Under the pieces are notes generated by a model. It was given only the letters and a program-made list of their open reading frames with translations. It made no database searches and had not been told where the DNA came from. Source: an uncultured Oscillospiraceae bacterium (GTDB lineage Bacteria; Bacillota; Clostridia; Oscillospirales; Acutalibacteraceae). From it: a stretch of DNA of 14,284 nucleotides. Below, in pieces: positions 5,375 through 12,659 of the stretch. The stretch is from contig UQLQ01000035.1 of NCBI GenBank assembly GCA_900541905.1, positions 1 to 14,284 of the forward strand. Reading direction: 5' to 3'. The translations under genes and the position numbers were made by a program. How positions within the stretch are numbered: the first letter of the stretch is position 1; the number at the start of each line of letters is the position of its first letter.

Positions 5375-6142
5375 TTAATGATGGTGATGGTGTCCGTGCT
5401 CGCCTACTTTAAAGCAGTGTGTAATTGTGAAGTTTCTGCCTTCGTAAATGCCGTCCTTTTTATCGTTTGTCACGTGACGTACTATTAAGCAATAAGTTCC
5501 TACCTTGTCAGGTTTCACTGTAAAGACACCATTTGCATCAGAAGTTATTTCTGTTTCTACCAATCCATTTTCAGACTGATAAATTAAAGTACCTTTGTGT
5601 GCATCGGCCGGTTTATCTTGCAGCATTAATTGCAATTTTAATTCGTGACCTACCACATAGTTTGGGTCGGAAACAGGAAGCAGATACATCTCTAAACCTT
5701 TGATTGGTGTTACTTCTGTATCGTGATGATGACCAACAGAAACGCAGGTAGTTGCATATTGGCAATAGTCGCGGACTTCGATGGCATCAGGATATTGCTC
5801 GCGTGTACCTAATTTATAATCTTCGTTTGGATATTGTGCCCAGCATTCGTCATAGCTGGTTACCAGCATGTGGAATCCTTCCTGATTTGTATCAGCGGTA
5901 ATATCGTACCACAAATCTCCGCTTGGTTCGGCAGAAGCCTCAGTGCATGTGCCGTCCGGAGCATAAATATGATGTTTTAAATAATCTTTATTTGGAAGAC
6001 CGTCTACTGCAAGGTTGTGGCCCCATTGCATTTTTACCATAATAGGATCTCCTAAATGATAATGAGATGGGTATTCTTCCAGCCAGCCTTCATGACCGTA
6101 TACCAATAGATGTGTTGTGTCTTTTATGTTGTTTTGTGCCAT
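5375..6142 (-). CDS. DUF4198-type histidine-rich putative metal-binding protein
   Basis: A 255-residue protein whose pattern fits DUF4198, a family linked to nickel/cobalt handling (NikK-like accessory proteins). The N-terminal half has GHEGWLEEYPSHYHLGDPI and GHNL; the second half has the VVGHELKLQLML ... KGTLIYQ ... SDANGVFTVK beta-domain pattern. It contains 21 His, including HHH at 138-140 and a C-terminal HGHHHHH at 249-255, and six Cys (66, 100, 127, 133, 218, 243). DUF4198 proteins usually carry an export signal, but this one has none: the N-terminus is MAQNNIKDTTH. It thus looks like a cytosolic metal buffer or metallochaperone. AAAGGAAAG precedes the ATG at 6142. No metal transporter gene lies beside it. 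The metal role is inferred from family and His content. Confidence 0.72.
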   Translation of the reverse strand: MAQNNIKDTTHLLVYGHEGWLEEYPSHYHLGDPIMVKMQWGHNLAVDGLPNKDYLKHHIYAPDGTCTEASAEPSGDLWYDITADTNQEGFHMLVTSYDECWAQYPNEDYKLGTREQYPDAIEVRDYCQYATTCVSVGHHHDTEVTPIKGLEMYLLPVSDPNYVVGHELKLQLMLQDKPADAHKGTLIYQSENGLVETEITSDANGVFTVKPDKVGTYCLIVRHVTNDKKDGIYEGRNFTITHCFKVGEHGHHHHH

Positions 6143-6192
6143 AATTGTTCACTTTCCTTTTCACAGTTTCATTGTGCAATATGCTTATTTAC

Positions 6193-6221
6193 AATTTATC
6201 ACATTTTGTAATGTGTTGCAA
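6193..6221 (-). promoter_or_regulatory. Promoter with built-in dyad for the His-rich protein gene
   Basis: On the minus strand TTGCAA (6221-6216) and TAAATT (6198-6193) are spaced by 17 bp. The spacer carries the dyad CACATT-N4-AATGTG at 6200-6215. An inverted repeat between -35 and -10 is a classic repressor-site position, so a metal-responsive repressor is plausible but unproven. Confidence 0.5.
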
Positions 6222-6325
6222 TTCTTTCTTTTTCTCTTTTTGATAAATTTTTCTCATTATGAATGTTTCCATCATGGAAGTTGCACAAGTAATGGGTTCA
6301 TAACATGTTAATCGTCTTCTGTTTT

Positions 6326-6796
6326 TTATTTGTGTTCTTTACACGAGAGAGTCGTTACCTCCATTTTAAATACGCATACGGTGTCAATCATTTTCTCACT
6401 AAATGTCCAATGGCTTTTTTGTGTATTTTGATACATTAAGCATTGCAGAGCATGTTTTTTCTCTGCATCGTTGTGTATCATAGAGACAAAACCGTTTCCG
6501 ATTATACTTTGAAATCCGACTGAATATTCACATGCGGTCTTTCCTTCCTGTAATCGATAGCCTGTATCCAATTCAAACCCAACATGCGGACAGGTTTCCA
6601 TCAATTGAATTTTTTTACCTTGTTTTACGCTGTGAAAATAAAAAATTCGTGTTCCGGCTTTTTTTTCGTAACCAAAGCTTAATGGAACAATATATATGCT
6701 GTCTTGGTCATAAAATCCCAAACGACAGCAGTTACAAGAAGCGATAATTGTGTCTATTTGACAGTCGTCAGTAATCTCTCGATCTTTTCGTCTCAT
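6326..6796 (-). CDS. NimA-like pyridoxamine 5'-phosphate oxidase-family flavin protein
   Basis: A protein of about 156 residues with the split-barrel FMN-binding fold. The pattern MRRKDREITD near the start, then CRLGFYDQDSIYIVPLSFGYE, is the opening of NimA-like (nitroimidazole-resistance) members. FELDTGYR and YSVGFQSIIGNGFVSMI follow later, as in that group. These are small homodimeric flavoproteins that reduce varied substrates; the natural substrate is generally unknown. GGAGG sits eight bases before the ATG at 6796 and five before an adjacent in-frame ATG at 6799, so either may be used. The in-frame TTG at 6811 lies upstream of the ribosome site and is unlikely. It shares the divergent region 6800-6965 with the DNA glycosylase gene. 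I see no strong terminator after it, so some read-through toward the His-rich gene is possible. Confidence 0.82.
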   Translation of the reverse strand: MRRKDREITDDCQIDTIIASCNCCRLGFYDQDSIYIVPLSFGYEKKAGTRIFYFHSVKQGKKIQLMETCPHVGFELDTGYRLQEGKTACEYSVGFQSIIGNGFVSMIHNDAEKKHALQCLMYQNTQKSHWTFSEKMIDTVCVFKMEVTTLSCKEHK

Positions 6797-6880
6797 CATT
6801 GATTCCTCCAAGATTTACTTAAGCATAGATTTATTTTACTATAAATCTTTCCTTTTTGTTATTTTTTTATTAAGAAAATG

Positions 6881-6908
6881 AAAATCGTAAAATTGTTGTA
6901 ACGATTTT
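6881..6908. promoter_or_regulatory. 8-bp perfect dyad in the divergent intergenic region
   Basis: AAAATCGT at 6881-6888 and ACGATTTT at 6901-6908 are exact inverse complements around a 12-base centre. The site lies between the divergent flavoprotein and DNA glycosylase genes, about 60-85 bp from each start. One regulator could therefore act on both. No convincing -35/-10 pair was found nearby. Confidence 0.4.
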
Positions 6909-6965
6909 GTCATATTACTAGGTATTCTGTCGTTTATTTGATATGATAAAATAGGTGAATAAATT

Positions 6966-7463
6966 ATGGAACGAAAACATTTGATACATACCATAGAACC
7001 TGTTTTCAGTCAAGATTCAAAAGTGCTTCTGTTGGGAACATTTCCGTCTCCCAAATCTCGTGAATTTGGTTTTTATTACAGTCATCCGCGTAATCGATTT
7101 TGGCCAATCATTGCAGATTTGTGTTCCTGCAATATTCCCATTATAAAAGATGAGAAAATACAATTCTTACTGGCACATAAAATTGCCCTTTGGGATGTTT
7201 TGCAGTCATGCTCTATTCAAGGGGCGGATGATTCCAGTATTCAGGAGCCGGTTGCAAATCCGATTCATCTTCTTTTACAGAAGACCTCTGTGAAAGCAAT
7301 ATTTACTACAGGAAATAAAGCTGCTGCGTTGTATAAAACGTATTGTCTTTGCAAAACGGGCATTCCGGCATTTGTGCTGCCATCTACCAGTCCTGCCAAT
7401 TGCCGCATGACATATGATAATTTAAAACAGGCATATGCAGTGATATTGCCGTATTTACGATAA
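6966..7463 (+). CDS. DNA-deoxyinosine (hypoxanthine-DNA) glycosylase, UDG superfamily
   Basis: A 165-residue protein of the uracil-DNA glycosylase superfamily, the compact type that removes hypoxanthine formed by adenine deamination and starts base-excision repair. Motifs are LLLGTFPSPKSRE at 21-33, HPRNRFW at 40-46 (base-stacking and fold region) and LPSTSPAN at 138-145 (the minor-groove loop that ends in the motif-II position). Length and motif spacing match the family. AGGTGAA sits about eight bases before the ATG. It stands alone, divergent from the flavoprotein gene and convergent with the TspO gene. Substrate choice among deaminated bases is inferred from the family and cannot be settled by reading the sequence. 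Confidence 0.85.
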   Translation: MERKHLIHTIEPVFSQDSKVLLLGTFPSPKSREFGFYYSHPRNRFWPIIADLCSCNIPIIKDEKIQFLLAHKIALWDVLQSCSIQGADDSSIQEPVANPIHLLLQKTSVKAIFTTGNKAAALYKTYCLCKTGIPAFVLPSTSPANCRMTYDNLKQAYAVILPYLR

Positions 7464-7479
7464 GAATGATTAAAGATAT

Positions 7480-7510
7480 AAAAAAGACCTATACTATATT
7501 AGTATAGGCC
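7480..7510 (-). terminator. Terminator of the TspO gene (minus strand)
   Basis: CCTATACT at 7488-7495 pairs with AGTATAGG at 7501-7508 around five bases. The A run at 7480-7485 gives the T tract on the minus strand, so the hairpin works for the TspO gene ending at 7524. On the plus strand no T tract follows, so it is a poor terminator for the glycosylase gene. Confidence 0.75.
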
Positions 7511-7523
7511 AAAACGCTAAACG

Positions 7524-7991
7524 TTAATTGAGTACTACCACACCTAAGTTCAAGTATGCTGCATAGATACACCATACCAAATATGGTATCATAAGATATG
7601 CGCTTATTTTGTTTACTTTAGAAAACATGGTTATCATCAGCGCAACCGCACAAATTAATAAGAGTATCCAGACAAATGCAAATGTATATAACTGAGATTT
7701 AAAAAAGATAATGGGCCAAAAGAAATTCAACGCCAGCTGCAGAGCATAGACCCAAAAAGATACGCCGATGTAGTCTGATTTGGATGAAAAAATACCGTAT
7801 GATGAGATGCCCATTAACACATATAGTATTGTCCAAACGATTGGAAACACAAATGCGGGAGGTGCTCCCGGCGGTAGTTGAAGTATAGAGTAGATTCCAA
7901 CGTCCGGTAATATAATCATTCCTGAGATAAACCCGATTAAGACAGGGACTAAAATACTTAGTAAAAAGGGTTTACATTTTATGACAAACAT
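7524..7991 (-). CDS. tspO: TspO/MBR family membrane protein (tryptophan-rich sensory protein)
   Basis: A five-helix membrane protein of about 155 residues. The family signature is clear: LPPGAPPAFVFPIVWTILY in the first loop and second helix, then ALQLALNFFWPIIFF, and PYLVWCIYAAYLN in the last helix. TspO proteins bind porphyrins and lipids and modulate tetrapyrrole and stress responses. I start at ATG 7991 (MFVIKCK...) because AAAGGAGG ends directly before an in-frame ATG at 7997, too close to serve it, and lies six bases before 7991. It is divergent from the VanY-type gene and closed by its own terminator. Its ligand in this organism is unknown; a porphyrin role is from family knowledge only. 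Confidence 0.93.
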   Translation of the reverse strand: MFVIKCKPFLLSILVPVLIGFISGMIILPDVGIYSILQLPPGAPPAFVFPIVWTILYVLMGISSYGIFSSKSDYIGVSFWVYALQLALNFFWPIIFFKSQLYTFAFVWILLLICAVALMITMFSKVNKISAYLMIPYLVWCIYAAYLNLGVVVLN

Positions 7992-8170
7992 TTGCATCCT
8001 CCTTTACTCTTTTTTGTGCAGATAGAAAGATTCTGTACTCTAATTTGTATGCGTTAAGTGCAAGGTTAGAAGTAAAAGTTCAGACAAATTTTATATTATA
8101 TTCATAATCAGTTTGAATGGAAAATAGATTAAGTTGCTATTTTGTGGAATTTAAACTATTTTTGTAATTA

Positions 8171-8184
8171 AGAGCGAGGGCTCT
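8171..8184 (+). promoter_or_regulatory. Short leader hairpin before the VanY-type gene
   Basis: AGAGC at 8171-8175 pairs with GCTCT at 8180-8184 around GAGG, followed by GTTTGTTTT and then the ribosome site GGGAGG at 8195-8200. At five base pairs it is too weak for a confident terminator or attenuator, but it is the only structure seen in this leader. Confidence 0.25.
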
Positions 8185-8206
8185 GTTTGTTTTAGGGAGG
8201 TTTCTC

Positions 8207-8995
8207 ATGAGCAGAAACAATGTAAGGGATAAGAAAAATTTGATTATTACAATTATCGTAATTGTTCTCATTGCTGCAGTAGCTGCGGGTCTATTTTTAT
8301 TTTTTACATTATATGATTTTGGAGGTACCGATCGTTCAGGCTTAGACCCAACAACGCCGATAGATACCTTATCGCAGAGTACGTCAAATGATTCTGAGGC
8401 AAATACTTCATCTAATACGGCTGCATTTACTCAACTGGATGACCCGTTGCTTGTATTGGTAAATGCAGACCATAAAATGCCGGATGGCACTGATGATGGT
8501 GTGGTGGAACAGTATGATATTATGTTAGACAAACGTGCGTTAGATGCTTACGGACAAATGTATCAGGCTGCATCGCAAGACGGAATTACGTTATGGATTT
8601 CATCAGGCTATCGTTCCCCAACATTACAGGCACAATTGTATCAACAAGAAATTGACGATAACTTGGCCAAAGGCATGACAGAAAATGAAGCAGTGGAAGC
8701 TGCTGACAGGGCTGTACAAAAACCGGGTTACAGTGAGCACAATACCGGTTTGGCTATGGATTTTAATACTGTTACCAATTCATTTAAAAATACAAATACC
8801 TATGCTTGGCTTATGGAACATGCAGAGGATTACGGTTTTGTACTGCGTTATCCTGAAGACAAAGAAAGTATTACAGGTATTATGTATGAACCTTGGCATT
8901 TCCGCTATGTGGGAGTAGAGCATGCCAAAAAGATGAATGAACTGCATATGTGTTTGGAAGAATATGTAGAGTATGTTCGTTCACAGCAATCATAA
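8207..8995 (+). CDS. VanY-type D-alanyl-D-alanine carboxypeptidase (M15B)
   Basis: A 262-residue membrane-anchored peptidase. The N-terminal segment at about 11-34 is a signal anchor, then a Ser/Thr/Asn-rich linker (about 40-75), then the catalytic domain. Key parts are SSGYRSPTLQAQLY at 132-145, SEHNTGLAMDF at 176-186 with zinc ligands His178 and Asp185, and EPWHFRYVG at 228-236 with His231 as the third ligand and Glu228 as likely catalytic residue. It trims the terminal D-Ala from peptidoglycan stem peptides outside the cell. GGGAGG precedes the ATG and a strong terminator follows. No vanS/vanR, vanH/A/X or vanZ genes lie near, so this is probably general cell-wall maturation rather than vancomycin resistance. 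Confidence 0.92.
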   Translation: MSRNNVRDKKNLIITIIVIVLIAAVAAGLFLFFTLYDFGGTDRSGLDPTTPIDTLSQSTSNDSEANTSSNTAAFTQLDDPLLVLVNADHKMPDGTDDGVVEQYDIMLDKRALDAYGQMYQAASQDGITLWISSGYRSPTLQAQLYQQEIDDNLAKGMTENEAVEAADRAVQKPGYSEHNTGLAMDFNTVTNSFKNTNTYAWLMEHAEDYGFVLRYPEDKESITGIMYEPWHFRYVGVEHAKKMNELHMCLEEYVEYVRSQQS

Positions 8996-9002
8996 CAAGA
9001 AG

Positions 9003-9030
9003 TCCTGCCCAATACGCGGCAGGATTTTTT
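9003..9030 (+). terminator. Intrinsic terminator after the VanY-type gene
   Basis: TCCTGCC at 9003-9009 pairs with GGCAGGA at 9018-9024 around an eight-base loop, followed by six T residues at 9025-9030. It separates this gene from the gltX promoter. Confidence 0.9.
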
Positions 9031-9058
9031 ATATACTGACATTTTACGGGACTGATAG

Positions 9059-9086
9059 TTGATAAAGTTGTATTTTTTGGTATAAT
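9059..9086 (+). promoter_or_regulatory. Promoter of the gltX-glnS operon
   Basis: TTGATA at 9059-9064 and a perfect TATAAT at 9081-9086 are separated by 16 bp. Initiation should fall near 9093, giving a leader of about 75 nt. The leader has no T-box: neither a specifier stem nor a terminator was seen. Confidence 0.8.
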
Positions 9087-9098
9087 AAAAAGAATAAG

Positions 9099-9117
9099 TA
9101 ATACGTGCCTAATACGT
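9099..9117 (+). promoter_or_regulatory. Direct repeat TAATACGT x2, one helical turn apart, at the gltX start site
   Basis: TAATACGT occurs at 9099-9106 and 9110-9117, an 11-bp period, just downstream of the predicted start site. Same-face direct repeats of this kind suit a DNA-binding regulator, but chance is possible in AT-rich sequence. Confidence 0.35.
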
Positions 9118-9167
9118 ATTTTGCTATGGGTATATTCCGATATGGCGAGAGGGGTTAAAAAATAGAA

Positions 9168-10634
9168 ATGAAAGAAGTAAGAACAAGATTTGCTCCAAGT
9201 CCTACAGGATTTATGCATGTGGGAAATTTGAGAACAGCTTTGTATGAATATTTAATTGCAAAATCTTTGAATGGAAAGTTTGTACTGCGTATTGAAGATA
9301 CAGACCAAGAGCGTTTGGTTGAAGGTGCAGTAGATGTGATTTATGATACTTTAAAACAAGTAGGTATTGTACATGATGAAGGTCCTGATGTAGGCGGACC
9401 ATACGGACCATATGTACAAAGCCAAAGAAAAGATATGTATTTGCCTTATGCACAGGAACTTGTGAAAAATGGAAAAGCATATTATTGTTTTTGCAGCAAA
9501 GAACGTTTGGACAGTCTCAATGAAGGTGAAAATCAGTTTGGCGGATATGATCGTCATTGCCGCAATTTATCACAGGAGGAAGTAGACAAGCTTTTAAAAG
9601 AAGGCGTACCGTACGTAATTCGTCAAAAAATGCCTGTTACAGGTTCCACGACATTTGTAGATGCGGTTTACGGTGAAATTACCATTGAAAATTCTGAATT
9701 GGAAGATCAAATTTTAATTAAGTCTGACGGCTATCCAACTTATAATTTTGCCAATGTGATTGATGACCATTTAATGCACATTACTCATGTAGTACGCGGA
9801 TGTGAATATTTAACTTCTACTCCAAAATATAATTTATTATATGAAGCTTTTGGCTGGGAATTACCAACTTATGTGCATTTACCAATGATTATGGGTAAAA
9901 ATGAGGATGGAAGTGTTTCAAAATTATCCAAACGTCATGGTTCCACCGGTTTTTCTGACTTAGTAAACGACGGCTATCTACCGGAAGCAATTATCAATTA
10001 TATTGCGCTGCTTGGATGGTGTCCAAAAGATAACCAAGAAGTCTTTACACTGCAAGGGTTAGCAGAACATTTTTCTATTGATGGAATCAGTAAATCACAA
10101 TCTATTTTTGACTATGATAAGCTGACATGGCTCAACGGAGAATATTTGCGCGCAATGACCTTAGAACAATTTACTCAACTTGCTATGCCGAGTTACAAAC
10201 AGGTATTTCCACAAACAGATTTAAATTGGGAGGTGCTGTCTTCTATTTTACAGCCCCGTGTTACCAAGTTAAATCAAATTGCAGATATGATTGGCTTTTT
10301 CAAAGAATTGCCGGAGTATTCTGCTGAATTGTTTGTCAACAAAAAAAGTAAAACCAATTTAGAGAATTCAGTTACTATGCTGGAAGCGGCGATTCCTGTA
10401 TTGGAGCGTTTAGAGACTTGGACGGTAGAGACCATTCATGATACACTTTTGGCATTGCCGGAACAACTGGAAGTAAAAAATGGTACTTTGCTGTGGCCTG
10501 TACGAATTGCAGCGGCCGGTATGACAGTAACGCCCGGCGGAGCCATTGAAATATTAGCTATTTTGGGCAAAGAAGAAACATTAAGAAGATTGAATATCGG
10601 TTTGGAAAAATTAAAAGCAGAGAATAAAGAATAA
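9168..10634 (+). CDS. gltX: Glutamyl-tRNA synthetase
   Basis: A 488-residue class I synthetase that attaches glutamate to tRNA-Glu. FAPSPTGFMHVGN at 8-20 is the HIGH motif region (here HVGN), and KLSKR at 252-256 is the KMSKS loop. RIEDTD at 41-46 binds the substrate. C107, C109, Y127 and C131 keep the zinc-site spacing of E. coli-type GluRS. The C-terminal half is the helical anticodon-binding region, and length fits the family. The ATG at 9168 has a distant GAGAGGGG about 13 bases upstream, a weak site. It is first in an operon with glnS, 13 bp apart. With a true GlnRS next door, this enzyme probably discriminates and charges only tRNA-Glu (inference). Confidence 0.97.
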   Translation: MKEVRTRFAPSPTGFMHVGNLRTALYEYLIAKSLNGKFVLRIEDTDQERLVEGAVDVIYDTLKQVGIVHDEGPDVGGPYGPYVQSQRKDMYLPYAQELVKNGKAYYCFCSKERLDSLNEGENQFGGYDRHCRNLSQEEVDKLLKEGVPYVIRQKMPVTGSTTFVDAVYGEITIENSELEDQILIKSDGYPTYNFANVIDDHLMHITHVVRGCEYLTSTPKYNLLYEAFGWELPTYVHLPMIMGKNEDGSVSKLSKRHGSTGFSDLVNDGYLPEAIINYIALLGWCPKDNQEVFTLQGLAEHFSIDGISKSQSIFDYDKLTWLNGEYLRAMTLEQFTQLAMPSYKQVFPQTDLNWEVLSSILQPRVTKLNQIADMIGFFKELPEYSAELFVNKKSKTNLENSVTMLEAAIPVLERLETWTVETIHDTLLALPEQLEVKNGTLLWPVRIAAAGMTVTPGGAIEILAILGKEETLRRLNIGLEKLKAENKE

Positions 10635-10647
10635 GTGGGGAAACAGA

Positions 10648-12336
10648 ATGAGTGAAGAACTAAAAAATGTAGAAGAAACACAAGAGGTTTGGAGCAACTT
10701 TATTCATGATTTTATAGAAGAAGATATGGCGCCGGGAGGCAGATTTGAAGGAAAAAAGGTACACACTCGTTTTCCTCCCGAACCCAACGGTTATTTGCAC
10801 ATTGGTCATGCGAAAGCATTGTACATTGACTTTGCAACTGCTGAAAAATATAACGGTTTGTGTAACTTGCGTATGGACGATACCAATCCAACAAAAGAAG
10901 ACGTTGAGTATGTAGATGCAATTAAAGAGGATATTGCTTGGCTTGGTTTTTCTTGGGGAGATCGTTTTTATTATGCGTCTGACTATTTTCCTAAGATGTA
11001 TGAAATTGCAGTGAATCTGATTAAAAAAGGGTTGGCTTATGTCTGTCAATGTACTCCGGAACAAGTACGTGAAAATCGTGGAGATTTGACAACTCCGGCT
11101 GTCAGCCCATACCGTGACAGACCGATTGAAGAAAGCTTGGACTTATTTGCACGTATGAAAGAAGGAGAGTTTGAAGACGGCTCTATGACGCTGCGTGCAA
11201 AAATCGATTTGGCTTCCGGCAATTTTAATATGCGTGACCCTGTATTGTATCGTATCAGCCATATGCATCATCATCGTACGGGAAATCAGTGGTGCATTTA
11301 TCCTATGTATGATTATGCCCATCCTATTGAAGATGCTTTAGAAGGCATTACACATTCGCTGTGTTCTTTGGAGTTTGAAGCGCACAGACCTTTATACGAC
11401 TGGGTAATTGAGCACTCTGAACTGCCTTGTAAACCTCGTCAAATTGAGTTTGCACGATTAAACATAAATCATACGGTTATGAGTAAAAGAAAACTGCGCT
11501 TATTGGTAGAAAACGGTGTGGTAGATGGATGGGATGACCCAAGAATGCCTACATTAAGCGGATTGCGCAGAAGAGGCTATACTCCGCTTTCCATTCGCAA
11601 TTTTTGTGAACGTATCGGCGTTTCCAAGGTAAACAGTGTTGTGGAATATAGTTTTTTAGAGCATTGTTTACGTGAAGATTTGAATATGACAGCGCAACGA
11701 GTTATGGCTGTGTTAGACCCAATAAAACTGATTATTACCAATTATCCGGAAGATTTGGTAGAAGAATTTGAGATTGAAAATAATCCGAATTGCCCTGAAG
11801 ATGGTACCAGAACCATTACGTTTTCCAGAGAATCCTGGATTGAAAGAAGTGATTTTACAGAGGAACCCGTAAAAGGATACTTCCGTTTTTATCCGGGCAA
11901 TGAAGTCCGTATGAAAACAACTTATATTGTAAAATGTACAGGCTGTAAAAAAGATGAAAATGGCAATGTGATTGAAGTATATGGAGAATATGACCCTCAA
12001 ACACGGGGCGGTACCACTCCGGACGGCAGAAAAGTACGTGGAACCATTCATTGGGTGGATGCGAAAAACGCTCTGGACGCTGAAATTCGTTTATATGATA
12101 ATTTGTTTACTCAGGCAGATCCGGAAGCGGGTGAGTTGTTGGAATGCATCAATCCCGAATCTTTAAAAGTGTTGGAGCATTGTAAAGTAGAAGCTTCTGT
12201 AAAAGAACTGGACTCCCACGCATCATTTCAATTTATGCGACAGGGTTATTTCTGTTTTGATTCTGAGGATAGTAAACCCGAACATTTGGTATTTAACAGG
12301 ACGGTTTCATTAAAAGATAGCTTTAAGAAAAAATAA
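10648..12336 (+). CDS. glnS: Glutaminyl-tRNA synthetase
   Basis: A 562-residue class I synthetase that charges tRNA-Gln directly. FPPEPNGYLHIGHAK at 42-56 holds the HIGH box at 51-54 and the PPEPNG form specific to GlnRS. MSKRK at 278-282 is the KMSKS loop, inside INHTVMSKRKL. The C-terminal beta-barrel anticodon domain is complete (SRESWIERSDF ... GTIHWVDAKNALDAEIRLYD ... NPESL ... FNRTVSLKD), matching the E. coli enzyme segment by segment. There is no fused YqeY-like extension. GTGGGGA precedes the ATG, 13 bp after gltX, so they are co-transcribed. Many Gram-positives lack glnS and use GatCAB; its presence hints at ancient gene transfer into this lineage. Confidence 0.97.
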   Translation: MSEELKNVEETQEVWSNFIHDFIEEDMAPGGRFEGKKVHTRFPPEPNGYLHIGHAKALYIDFATAEKYNGLCNLRMDDTNPTKEDVEYVDAIKEDIAWLGFSWGDRFYYASDYFPKMYEIAVNLIKKGLAYVCQCTPEQVRENRGDLTTPAVSPYRDRPIEESLDLFARMKEGEFEDGSMTLRAKIDLASGNFNMRDPVLYRISHMHHHRTGNQWCIYPMYDYAHPIEDALEGITHSLCSLEFEAHRPLYDWVIEHSELPCKPRQIEFARLNINHTVMSKRKLRLLVENGVVDGWDDPRMPTLSGLRRRGYTPLSIRNFCERIGVSKVNSVVEYSFLEHCLREDLNMTAQRVMAVLDPIKLIITNYPEDLVEEFEIENNPNCPEDGTRTITFSRESWIERSDFTEEPVKGYFRFYPGNEVRMKTTYIVKCTGCKKDENGNVIEVYGEYDPQTRGGTTPDGRKVRGTIHWVDAKNALDAEIRLYDNLFTQADPEAGELLECINPESLKVLEHCKVEASVKELDSHASFQFMRQGYFCFDSEDSKPEHLVFNRTVSLKDSFKKK

Positions 12337-12366
12337 TAATTACAACTACAATTTGATTTTATAACG

Positions 12367-12406
12367 AAAAAAGAGAATTGACTCATACGAGTCAATTCTC
12401 TTTTTT
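12367..12406. terminator. Strong bidirectional terminator of the gltX-glnS operon
   Basis: Bases 12367-12384 pair perfectly with 12389-12406 over 18 bp around the loop ATAC. The core is GAGAATTGACTC, with an A run before it and a T run after (12401-12408). Confidence 0.95.
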
Positions 12407-12659
12407 TTATCTTGATACTTTTATGCTGCAAAATATAACATATTATCTAAAAACTTGATGATTTTTTGAAAAGGTGTACTTTTACAAAAATACCATTTAA
12501 TCACTTTATTAGAATAATACAACATTTAAATGGAATTTTCAAGTACTTTTTTCACTCAAAATGTGACTTTTTACATATTTTTTATCCCTTTATAAAGGTA
12601 CACTTTTGCAAAAGTATCTCCTTAAGGAATTACTATACAAAAAGATGGGAGAATGAAAC
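12407..12659. promoter_or_regulatory. AT-rich regulatory region with repeated dyads upstream of the VWA gene
   Basis: This is most of a 323-base gene-free gap. Two related 25-bp elements, at about 12470-12494 and 12596-12620, share AAGGT, then ACTTTT, one base, CAAAA and TA. The second holds the perfect palindrome ACTTTTGCAAAAGT at 12602-12615. A partial third copy (AAGTACTTTTTT) lies near 12540. TTGCAA at 12606-12611, overlapping the palindrome, could be a -35 box with ATTACT at 12629-12634 (17 bp). A regulator binding the dyad would then block or activate the VWA gene. No coding frame here is convincing. Confidence 0.45.

Noticed and set aside
6117..6311. Small plus-strand frame of 64 codons between the two minus-strand genes
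   Set aside because: No ribosome site, a Phe-rich composition from AT-rich DNA, and it overlaps the promoter of the His-rich gene.
8207..8995. Vancomycin-resistance locus
   Set aside because: The gene is VanY-like, but no vanHAX, vanRS or vanZ genes are adjacent; stand-alone M15B peptidases are common in Gram-positives.
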